Shown: positions 40,201-52,200 of the stretch, one piece after another
How positions within the stretch are numbered: position 1 is the first letter of the stretch
Layout of the letters: the number at the start of each line of letters is the position of its first letter
Assembly (NCBI GenBank): GCA_914767715.1
Contig: OU612071.1
Coordinates: forward strand, 19,526,948-19,590,947
Origin: Membranipora membranacea
Lineage: Eukaryota > Bryozoa > Gymnolaemata > Cheilostomatida > Membraniporidae
DNA: 64,000 bases
Direction of reading: 5' to 3'
Program-made: the position numbers and the translations under genes
Notes under the pieces: model-generated
Databases searched by the model: none
What the model saw: only the letters and a program-made list of their open reading frames with translations
What the model was told of the DNA's origin: nothing

Positions 40201-43200
40201 CCCTAGTAGTCTGAACCTGGAGGAGACTCTATCCACCCTCAGGTATGTGTATGTGTATGTACCGTACCAAGACTCTGTACTCACATGGTTACTGAGAGAG
40301 AGTCTGGGTGGTAACTCTCGTACCGCTATGATAGCTACTATCAGCCCTAGTAGTGTGAACCTGGAGGAGACTCTATCCACCCTCAGGTATGTGTGTGTGT
40401 GTATGTACTGTACCGAGATTCTGTACTCACATGGTTACTGAGAGAGAGTCTGGGTGATAACGCTCGTACCGCTATGATAGCTACTATCAGCCCTAGTAGT
40501 CTGAACTTGGAGGAGACTCTTTCCACTCTCAGGTATGTGTATGTACCGTACCGAGACTCTGTACTCACATGGTAACTGAGAGAGAGTCTGGGTGGTAACG
40601 CTCGTACCGCTATGATAGCTACTATCAGCCCTAGTAGTGTGAACCTGGAGGAGACTCTATCCACCCTCAGGTATGTGTGTGTGTGTGTATGTACCGTACC
40701 AAGATTCTGTACTCACATGGTTACTGAGAGAGAGTCTGGGTGATAACGCTCGTACCGCTATGATAGCTACTATCAGCCCTAATAGTCTGAACCTGGAGGA
40801 GACTCTATCCACCCTCAGGTATGTGTATGTGTATGCACTGTACCATGACTCTGTACTCACATGATTACTTAGGGAGAGTCTGGGTGGTAACGCTCGTACC
40901 GCTATGATAGCTACTATCAGCCCTAGTAGTCTGAACCTGGAGGAGACTCTATCTACCCTCAGGTATGTGTATGTACCGTACCGAGACTCTGTACTCACAT
41001 GGTTACTGAGAGAGAGTCTGGGTGGTAACTCTCGTACCGCTATGATAGCTACTATCAGCCCTAGTAGTGTGAACCTGGAGGAGACTCTATCCACCCTCAG
41101 GTATGTGTGTGTGTGTATGTACTGTACCGAGATTCTGTACTCACATGGTTACTGAGAGAGAGTCTGGGTGATAACGCTCGTACCGCTATGATAGCTACTA
41201 TCAGCCCTAGTAGTCTGAACTTGGAGGAGACTCTTTCCACTCTCAGGTATGTGTATGTGTATGTACCGTACCGAGACTCTGTACTCACATGGTAACTGAG
41301 AGAGAGTCTGGGTGGTAACGCTCGTACCGCTATGATAGCTACTATCAGCCCTAGTAGTGTGAACCTGGAGGAGACTCTATCCACCCTCCGGTATGTGTGT
41401 GTGTGTGTATGTACCGTACCAAGATTCTGTACTCACATGGTTACTGAGAGAGAGTCTGGGTGATAACGCTCGTACCGCTATGATAGCTACTATCAGCCCT
41501 AGTAGTCTGAACCTGGAGGAGACTCTATCCACCCTCAGGTATGTGTATGTGTATGTACTGTACCATGACTCTGTACTCACATGATCACTTAGGGAGAGTC
41601 TGGGTGGTAACGCTCGTACCGCTATGATAGCTACTATCAGCCCTAGTAGTCTGAACCTGGAGGGGCTTTATCCACCCTCAGGTATGTGTGTGTGTGTATG
41701 TACCGTACCGAGACTCTGTACTCACATGGTTACTGACAGAGAGTCTGGGCGGTAACGCTCGTACCGCTATGATAGCTACTATCAGTCCTAGTAGTTTGAA
41801 CTTGGAGGACACTCTATCTACCCTTAGGTATGGGTGTGGGGACTAGCTCGTATGCGAATACCGAATGACTATGATCAGTCCATTCTGATTCGCACTGTTG
41901 ACGTGATATACTGTTGCATTTAATAATAGCCACATGATGAGTACTCATATTAGGCCGACTCCAACAATCCGAGACTTTTATGGGAGTTATTCTCTCCTTG
42001 AACATAAGGGGACAACTGCCGGAGATTCTTTGTTTTAACAACTTTAAAGCAGGGAGGGTTTAAAGGCTACGCTTTACAATACTTGGGACATAACACCTTG
42101 TACAGACCAAACCGAACCCGTTTGATAAAGTTCAAACCATTAAAATCACATTCAAACTTAAACCATAGCTGTGTAGCATTCGATGGCTTGTACCATTAGC
42201 TTACAGTGTATTGAGCAGTAGTTTTACATCATGCTTATCATGCCATCACATCATGCATTTTAGGTATGCCCAGCAAGCCCGCTCCATTGTCAACCTAGCC
42301 AAGGTGAATGAAGACCCTAAGGCTAGACTTATCAGAGAACTGAGAGCAGAAATAGCTAGACTTAGATCTGAGCAAGGTGATACAGGCGGGGTGGATGATG
42401 ATGTATCCACAATGCAAGAAATACTTGGGCTGCGCAAAGCGTTGCAGGTATGTGCCACACGTGAATATAACACGAATAAAAGGTGTTTTTACCATAGATA
42501 AACTGAAGTATTTCAATTGTGACCAAATTATATCTATTTAGTTTTGGGTGGGCACATCTGGTCCTTGTTTGCGAAACTAAAAGTAAATCATCAGAAATTT
42601 ACAAAACACTAATAACATATCACGTGATCAGCTATGTATGTGGTATGTCGTAATGTAAATGAGAAAGTTTCCTTGATCAAAGGCAGTGGCTTATTGGTAA
42701 GTCGCTATAACCAATGTGAAAAGGATGGCATACCATCAGCTAAACACATGTAGTAACTCGATAAACCATAAAGGATTTAATATTAGCTAGAGTTTAGTTT
42801 CGCTAGTTTAAGGGTGATAAATTTTAGCTAGCACCTGTTTACACTAGCTGAAGCAGAGGTAAAGAAAGTGAGTAGATGTTAGTTTGCCATTCATTTTATA
42901 TGGCAAGGTTTTCCTGTTGCGATTACATTACTTCTTCTCTTTGGTAGGTCAGGTAACAACAAAGCACTCATTGTCAAAAGAAACCCGCTGTCTTTTCATA
43001 ACAAAGACGTGTCTATTTTCATTGATGCATTATACCGGCAAGTTTTCCGTATGCAGTTCGAGTTGGTGTTAATTCTTTTGACAGTTATTAAGAAAAGTCC
43101 TCAGATTTTTTACAATCCAACTTATAGGCAGTACCGGCTAATGAGTAGGCTATTGATAACAATAAGAAAGCTGTCTACACCTCTCTCCAAACCATGTGGT

Positions 43201-46200
43201 CAATCAAATCAACTATTGAAATTTATTACTCAAATATTTATCTTATATTATTTACCCAAATTAAATCATCCAAATTTTATTTACTCATATTAATTAATTT
43301 TATTTACTTGAATAAATGTCTGTATTGTGTTAATAATTACCTTCATTTGACATTTAGGAGAAGGAGTCAGACTTTGAGAGGCTGCAGTGCGACTGGCAGC
43401 AGAAGTTAAAATCTGCCGAGGAGAAAATGAGACAAGAGAACTCATTCCTCGAGCATACCGGTAAGTCTGCTGTTTTGTTATTAACATGCACACATGTTAT
43501 TACATATATATTAATATTATTTAATTATATGTTTTTGGTTTTTCGTCATTTAGGCCAAGTTCGATCCAAATTTTCTGAATGTTTGGCACAAAGGGGAGCA
43601 ACTCCCAATGCAGATTGTCTTTACCCAGGTTTCAACTGCATCTTCAAATTCAAGTTTCAAACTTCAACTAACTCTGACTTTCTTCCATGAAAAACAGAGA
43701 GAATTCATGTGTGAAAATCTCACACTGCCTATTGCATTTCATTTATGCATTTTTATTCCTTGATAATAATTTGATTGCATGTTTTCAGGTGTTGCAGCTT
43801 CTTCAATCAACAACAAGTTACCTAACTTAGTTAACCTGAATGAGGACCCCCAGCTGAGTGAGGTGTTACTATACGTACTAAGTGAAGGTCAGACGAAGGT
43901 AGGCAGGCAGGGAGCTAGTCAACAGAAACCTTGTGATATACAGCTAAGTGGAGCTTTGGTGGCAGACTATCATTGGTAGGTATTACAGAATCACTTTTGT
44001 TCTGACTTTAGTTAAGCCTAGAAGAGTAAAGTACGCGCCACAGAAAAAGGATCACAGAGTTGATATCATGAAATATATGGCCGGCCTCATTACTTTACAG
44101 ATAAACACCCTTCTTAGCCAGCTAAGTTTAATGCTAGCTAATATTCATTCATCTCAAAATTAGCTTAAAGGGCAACCAGGGTTTCAAACAACTTCTCATT
44201 GATTGATAGCAGATTGTACCTTTTGCATAGGCAAAAAAACAAAATCTAATTTGGATGATTATTCAGCCAGAATTCTTGTGAAACATTTCATCCATCAGGT
44301 ACTCAAAATCAGCTAAAATAGAATACCACAGAGCAGTTTCCTGTTCCTGTTATTGTTTAGCCTTTGCTCTATCATTATAACAGAATGTCTTGGAACCTCC
44401 CCTAAACTGAAGTGTTACCCAGCTGAGAGTCAGCAACTACATTGATTTTTGCACCGCGTCATGCACAAAGCTTATGCTGCCTAGCACATTCTTTACTGCC
44501 CCTTTATGCATTGCTGCGAAACTTTGGTTGCCCTTTAACATAACTCGTGCTGTTTTTTTTACTCCTCTTGGTTACATATACAGCTTATGTGATATGTGAG
44601 CACTGCTGCATATGGTCCGATAAATTAATGTTTGATGTTGCATTTTACTTTGTTGTTTTGTCACCTGTCGAAATTTTGATTTTGGTTTGGTTTAAAGTTT
44701 AAACTACGGCATTTTGGTATTTTGAATATATTTTTCTTATCACTACACATTTATTCACATAATGTCACATTCCCTTCACTATATCTCTCACAGCTCACTA
44801 CTAAACGATGCCGGACAGGTCAGCATAACTCCCATAGATAAAGAAGCTCCTACTTTTGTAAACGGTCAACAGATCACTCACTCAGTCACACTCAGTCATG
44901 TGAGTTATATTCCTTGGGCACGTCATTGTACCCAGCCTACCTTAGAGATGTAAAGTATCAGGATACTAAGGCTATACAATTTTATTCATTCTCTATCTGC
45001 ATACGTGCCCACTGATAATCTTATAATACTATTGCATGTATAGAGTGAGTAAATTCACGCAGCATGTGTGCCATTTCATGAAGTTTTGTGTGATGACCTG
45101 ACGTCAGCTATTAGTAATAAGCGGCAGGCATATGTTAGTTACTCATACTAAACTGACTCTATCGATCGGAGGTACACTTGCTAATAGTATAGTCTCGATG
45201 CCAGTGAGATGAATTGCTTGAGCTTTATACAGCTGCCCTCCAACAAAAGGTCATATTTAAATGAGTTCCTTCCCTACTTTGCTCTATGTATAATTGATCT
45301 CTCTGCACATTTACTTATAGGGTGATAGAGTTATAATAGGAGGAGATCATTATTTCAGATTTAATCACCCAGCCTCCGTCTCTGTCTCTACCAGCACCAA
45401 GAGAACATCGTCAGGAGTACCTAAAGACTTCCAGTTCGCTAAGGCTGAGATTGAGAAAACCCAGAATGACAGGTGAGTCTCCTTGTATAGTCAGTTAGGG
45501 GTGAATGATGGCATGATTGGGGGGGGGGGGGATGGTCGCACAAAGTCCTATCCCCAAACAAGACCTTGCTAGAATGGAATTGACATTCCTACGTTGTGTG
45601 TCTTGAAATAGCCAGATCTTGAGTAAGTAGAGGGAGGTGTATTTCAAAATTTTAACTTAACTTTCTTGCTGCTATGGTGAACTTCTATCCAGATTTGGCC
45701 TATAATTGTTATATTCATTGATTTGTACTTTGTCTGGACAACCAAATATAGCAACTGCCACCAGGAGTTGTCTGTAACTTGTTAACCTCGACCATGTTGC
45801 CCTTGACCTGTCGCCCTTGACCTGTTGACCTTGACCCTGTAGATTGGAGAGTGAGAGACAGAATATACAGAGAGAATTAGAAGAACAGATGACTGAGCAG
45901 CTTCATCAGGTGGAGACGAGTTATAATCAGAGATTACTTGATCAGAAGTCGGAATATGAGAGTCAGATACGGCGGATACACAGCGACCTGGTGAGTCATC
46001 AGATGTCCCACAATGCTGGCCAATATGTTTGCTCTGATCTTATTGGCTGTTGGTTGGGACGGTGAGCCAATGTCAGGTCACTTAGAGAAAGTGACACTTA
46101 ATTGTATTCACATTCACTATTATATCAGTTTGTACCTTCAGAAAAGTATCTTCTGACCTGGTATCCGCTCGCTCTCTCTCCCACACACTTGCTGCCCAGA

Positions 46201-49200
46201 TCCGACACAATGGCTAACATTATCCTGGAACAGATAATAGATTAACGCAATGTTTTCTACCTAGAAAAACCTTCACTGGGACCCGACTCACCATGCCCGA
46301 TTCATTCTGATTCTGAGTTAGAGATGGATGACTAATCATCAATCATCTATGTCAGTTATTCAAGACATGATACCCCTTAGTCATACTGATCCAATATAAA
46401 TTGGTACTTGTGTTTAATTTTTAGCTGACAACTAGTCAACATTCTCACAGTATTTCCATTATTACAGCTTAGACAGAAAACTCAGTCACCTGTAAAAGTA
46501 GACTCTGGTCAGCCAAACATGCCCTCAGCTGAGCGCCTCCTCTCAACATTACAAGCTGAGAAACTCAAGCTAACTGAGTCACACGCCCGACTTAAACCCA
46601 AACTCAAGTCTGCTAAACATGAGTTAGCGGTCAAGAGCATAGCTAATGTACCAACAGGTATGTCCGCTGAGCCTAAGGCAAAGAGATCACTTTGATGTGT
46701 ACCATACACTATTCATTATTGTGTGGAGTGGATTTAGATCAAATTTTATCCAGTTTTCGAGCGTAGAGTTGCCTCCCCAATGACAGTCAGCCAGGGGGCA
46801 GCTCCAATGTTGGAAAAATTGATTAAATCTTATATGGAGTAGGCCAAGGTCTTAGTACTATACGGATAATACACGTATCCATATTGAGTTAGATTCTTTT
46901 GGGTATATGCATTTTTGGGTCATGATACTCTATCATATATTTGGATTAATCCTCAGTAATGTCACATTCTTACCATGTGTAATACCTTATGTGTGTGGTT
47001 GACCTTTTAGCAAACATTTTCTCTACAGGTAAGTTGTATTTTTATTCTACCATTTTATGAGCATGTTGTTATACAAGTACTCACACAGCTCCCAACACTA
47101 ATGTTGTTTTTACAGTCAAGTTGAGATTCTCTGACATCAAGATTGCACTATGTCTCTGATCATAAAATGCAGGATAGCATAAGTCCCTAACACGTTCTCA
47201 CCCTCAATTCAAAACTTTTGCCTTGGGTGGTCACACCGATTTCCCTTTTACGATACTAGGGCTACATGAATAAACTTATGCTCCATCAATCAGAGATATA
47301 CAACAGGAAATCATGTGCTCAGTGTGGAGATGGGATGTGGGATTCTTGGTTTGTCTTTATGTGGAGGTTTGTTGGGGTTTGTTGGGGTTTGCTGCGATTG
47401 GGTTCAATCGTATTGTTGAAGTTTGTTTTAGTTTCTAACTATTGTTGGCAGCAAGTGTTCCCAGTATCACCTTATGCCATTCCCTCAGTTTTACATGTTC
47501 CCTGATTCTAAGATGACTCAACGTCAAACAACCAGTCGGATATGAGACTCCCTTACACTATCTGGAAAGGATGCACCAATATGCAAGCACCATGTGCTGT
47601 CTTGGAACTGCTGTAAACATTTGATTGTATAATCAACTATGGACTAACCCTTCCTTCTTTTGTCTATTTTTAGAGAGAGGAAAGACAGACCTGTATAAAG
47701 TAGCTCTCCTCATCAGGGAAGCAAACAAACTGAGTCAGCTCAAATCTATGCCTACGGTGAGTAAATAAAACATTGTAATCTGTGATCTTATCTTGTTTTT
47801 TGAAAATGATCAAACAAAACTTGATGACAAAATTTTGTACCAGACGCAGGTTCAATACTAATAACGTTGGCTTGTCATAGCCCTAGTCGGAGCCTGATTT
47901 ATCGCATACCCCATGTAGGAAGCTATATTATATTAACTAGGGGAGCTTTACATTAGAATGAGCAACTCTTTTTAAACCAAAATATCACTATCACTTCGCT
48001 CAAAACTATTGCTCATTTTGTCTTTCAATTAGAATGATTAACTTCCAAATCAGTCACTCAGAATGCAATAGTACCATCAATGAGTGAGTGATCGGGGAAC
48101 GAGACCCTAGCAGCTCTCTTTAACACACTAAATAAGTGATCAATCAGATAGTGATTTTGGCTGGTCTTGATTGAAAGACCTTTCTCAGGTATTCAGTTTA
48201 TATCCACCCCTTTATCAATTGTTGTACTAGTTCTCTCTCATTCCTCCCAGACATACACACAAGAAGAGGTAGATAATGTAATAGTGATAAAGGTGACAGA
48301 CACAGAGTATAACAGATGTGCTTATCTAACTGTCGCTAAGTTTGAGGAACGTCTCGCTGATATGAGGTAAGTACATAGCTTAATTTGTCAACTCTGATTC
48401 TAATATAAACAAAGCCAGGATTGCCAAAATTGCTATTTGCTCCTTACTTAGAACTTGTTACCAAATCGCTCACTGCATGATGAAATTATATATCTTCTGA
48501 TTCGAAAATGAAGACCTAAGAGCAGGGATTTTGAGCAAAGTTGATATTTTTGTTACAAAAGCCCTGCTTTTGAAATGAGAAGACTCTTTAGATGTGAACC
48601 TAGGAGTAACCACTTTAGTGAGCGTGTCTGACACCCACCAGACATTTGGTATCAAGTTAACATATCATTATGACTTTTTCCAGTAATTTTCTTTATTTTG
48701 TATTACTTTAGAGAAGCCTTAGAGAACAATGATTCACACGACGAGTCTGTCGTTGTGTTCTGTAACCCTTCAGACTCCTGGAAACAGACTAATAACACAA
48801 CGCCGCAGCAGGCACCCAGGTAATACATACAGTGTTCTCAACATAATTCAGACTTATATAATAATATATAATACTATAATACAGAACTGCTGCTAATTCA
48901 GACAAGGAATTTCGGTCACTATCTTTTAAACTAGTTATTTCACGCCCCTCGAACATGAGCTCAAAAAGATTTAAATTGTCTACATAGTGACATAAATCTA
49001 AACCATCCATATCATATATTGGTCTGATCATAGCCTAACGGAACATCCCATTCTAATGTAACTCGCTGTTTCTTAGTTTCTCACATTTAATATTTGATTG
49101 ATTGATTTGTTGTCATACTGATTAAAAAGGTGACTCAAAAATTTTTACTCTACTAAAATAATCAATGTAAATGCTCAAAGTAGTTATACTTATAAAATAA

Positions 49201-52200
49201 TATGTTTATAATTGTTATTATTTTAATGCTATATTATTTTATTATATTAAAGTCTGGATGAGATACTGAACAGTGAGAATAAGGTGACGCCGATGGAGCA
49301 GGTAATCAACGCTCCACCTAATATACCTCTACCTTCATCATCTACATCTCATCATCAGGGGTCGGCCAAGGTCAGGCAGAGGTCGTCGTCATCTCTCTAC
49401 AATATGTGTAAAGACTTTGTGAGCTACTCTCTACAAAAACACAAAGGTACCTTATCCGAAAATCCCAAGAGATGATTCATGTGTGATTAGTGATCACAAA
49501 TATATATCCTGTTGCAGAAAATTGAAATTTGGGAAAATGGCTATTATATTTAGAGTTGTCTGCTCTCTGATATTGTGAGGATAACTCTTAATAAACAAAA
49601 TTAATCATGTTGTTACAACCTAGCTAAATAGACACGTGATGATCATTCTGCCTTCTTACACTGCTTATTCTGTTGGTCTTTCCATGGATTCAATTTCTAC
49701 AAGTGGACATCTAGAATCAGCCTTAGTGTGTCAAATGGGCATAACTGAAAAATGTTTCTACTTCTTTTTTCTCAGCGACAAATACAGGAGCTAGGAAGAT
49801 ATTTGACAGCATACTGAGGCAATGTGAGCTGTGTAGGATCGCAGTAACTAGTCTAGTCACGAGAGCGAAAGGTCACAAGTCAGGTATAGGTAACGATTTA
49901 TTGTTCAATCTCTTTTTGTCGATTGGATTGTACCAACTCCCTGATATGATTTCAATCAACATCAATTGACCATTCAGATGATTTATATTGCTGTTTTTTC
50001 AAATTCACATGAACCATGGTGATACAAACCACAGACCTTTATCCCAACCTTATTATGAGGTACCATACTACCTCACAGACACCAAGGATTGAATATTTGT
50101 CTCTTCATTAGGCCTGGCATTCTTTTGATATGCATAGCTTACCAAAGCCTACAGGTCAATGTTTGTATGTTTTTTTTATAACCAAGGTAACGTTACATTT
50201 TATTCATTACTTACCACAATTTATATAGGGAAAAAAGCTCATTATTTTTGTTCATTGATAAGTTTTAATTTTCATATTGGATCATCTTATCAGCATCAAT
50301 TGACCAGTCAAAAGATTGGTATTGCTAGTTTTGGAATTCATAGTTTTATTATAGAACTCAGGCCTACGTCCCCACCTTATGGGATATCATGCTGTCTCTC
50401 ACTGGTTTAATATGTGCTCCTCCTGGCATGTAGCACTTACCTTACCCTTTGGGTGAACGTCCGTATGCTTTGCTTAAGGTAAGGATTCATTCACCACAAA
50501 CAATTTGTGGAAAAACACACTATTTTTGTTCATGGTCAAATTTTCACTCTCATATTTGATCATCCTAGCAGACTCACAGCCTGCCGTGCCGGATGATGAG
50601 ATAACAGGTGCGTGCTGTCTCCAGCTGGTGACATCATCAGAAGTGTTACTAGAACAGTGCCAGCTCTGCTGTAGTATGTGTGAGGATATAGACTCTAATC
50701 ATATCACTGATATCGTCAGTAAGATGTCCGATACAAGCTTCAAAATATCCAGACTTATTATACAGCTTATGCAGGTAAGTGTCCTTAGTGAAGGAGTAAA
50801 GTTCTTTTACTGCTTGGTTTTTTTTTTCATTTTCTTGGATGAGGTCCTGGCAATATGGCTTATCATTATCCATTAGGCTTTCCAGGTTGGCTAGGGTAAA
50901 TGGCCCACGACAGCCAAGTCGGGTAGTTCTAGACAAACAGTGCACTCAGTGGGGCTCGAACTCAGGACCTAATAATCCTGAGTCCGGCGCCTTAAACACT
51001 GAGCTATCCCTGATCGCTCAAACCTAAATGCTGGCAGTGGCATTCCAATACCAACCATATCCCAATCATGGGGCGGTGGTTGCTAACAAATTGCACTATC
51101 AGTGACATGTTTATAATTTGGGATCAGTAGTTTGAGGGGTCATTCAGGTCTGAATGAGACTTTTTTGGTATTCGCTTGTCTAACCGCCATAAGAGTTCAC
51201 TAAACACCCCTTAGAGAGATTTTGAAACACTCCTTAACGTTCGACAATAACACTCTAGTGTTAATCGAATAAACCACAGTGTTTAAAAACACGAGTAATA
51301 TCTCCAATGATAACATGGGTTGTCCTCACTTTGATTTGACGACAGTTGCAGTATTGTCTATATTCCACAATTGTCATGTATGTCTTTGTTTGTATGACAG
51401 GCTATGAGCAGCGAGGCAGAGAGATGTATAAATGATCACAGTACTAACCTAATTATAGCCCTATTAGAGATATGTAAGTTATGCGGAGTTATGTCCCTGA
51501 CCACTGATACAACGATAAGTCTACAGTCTAACGCATTCCTACAGGTATGTGAGTGAATCGGATTCATGAACTTAGTCTGGGTCAGTGGAAGTGGCATTTT
51601 ACATGTCTGGTAGTGGAATTCTACCTGTCTGGAAGTGGCATTCTACCTGTCTGGAAGTGCCATTCTACCTGTCTGGAAGTGGCATTCTACCTGTCTGGTA
51701 GTGGCATTCAAACTTTTTTTTAGTGTCATTCCACCTGAATGATACGACATTCTATTCTATCTATTTGTTTGTGAGTGGCATTCCGCCAGTTTAGTATTGC
51801 CGTTCCATATTATTTGTAGTGATTGATAATCCAATACTCTCACCATTGACCCAGACAAAGTTTGAGAACATAAACTGGCAAACTATTAAGTTCTGATTTG
51901 GTTAAGGATGCTTATGACTACCCTCATTTTTCAGCCTATCATCACCAACAATTCCATGATAACAAACAACATATACTGAATAATAAAAACAATTATTTTT
52001 TTATGATTTTTAGATGTGTATTATGGGCACTAATTTGCACAAAAAAAACAAAGAATGCCTGTATTTGTATGATAGTGTTATTGATGATTATTACAAAAAG
52101 ATCACATGGTTGACATAATAATCCTAAAACATACACATATGACCTTGACATTTACAGTTATCTCATGAAGTACAGATGGCCTGTGCTCGAGGATCATTAG

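Noticed and set aside
39862-41580. Long minus-strand open frames (up to 172 codons) across the kinesin repeat array
   Set aside because: They are antisense shadows of the repeated motor exon; frame openness is inherited copy by copy from one unit and they match nothing.
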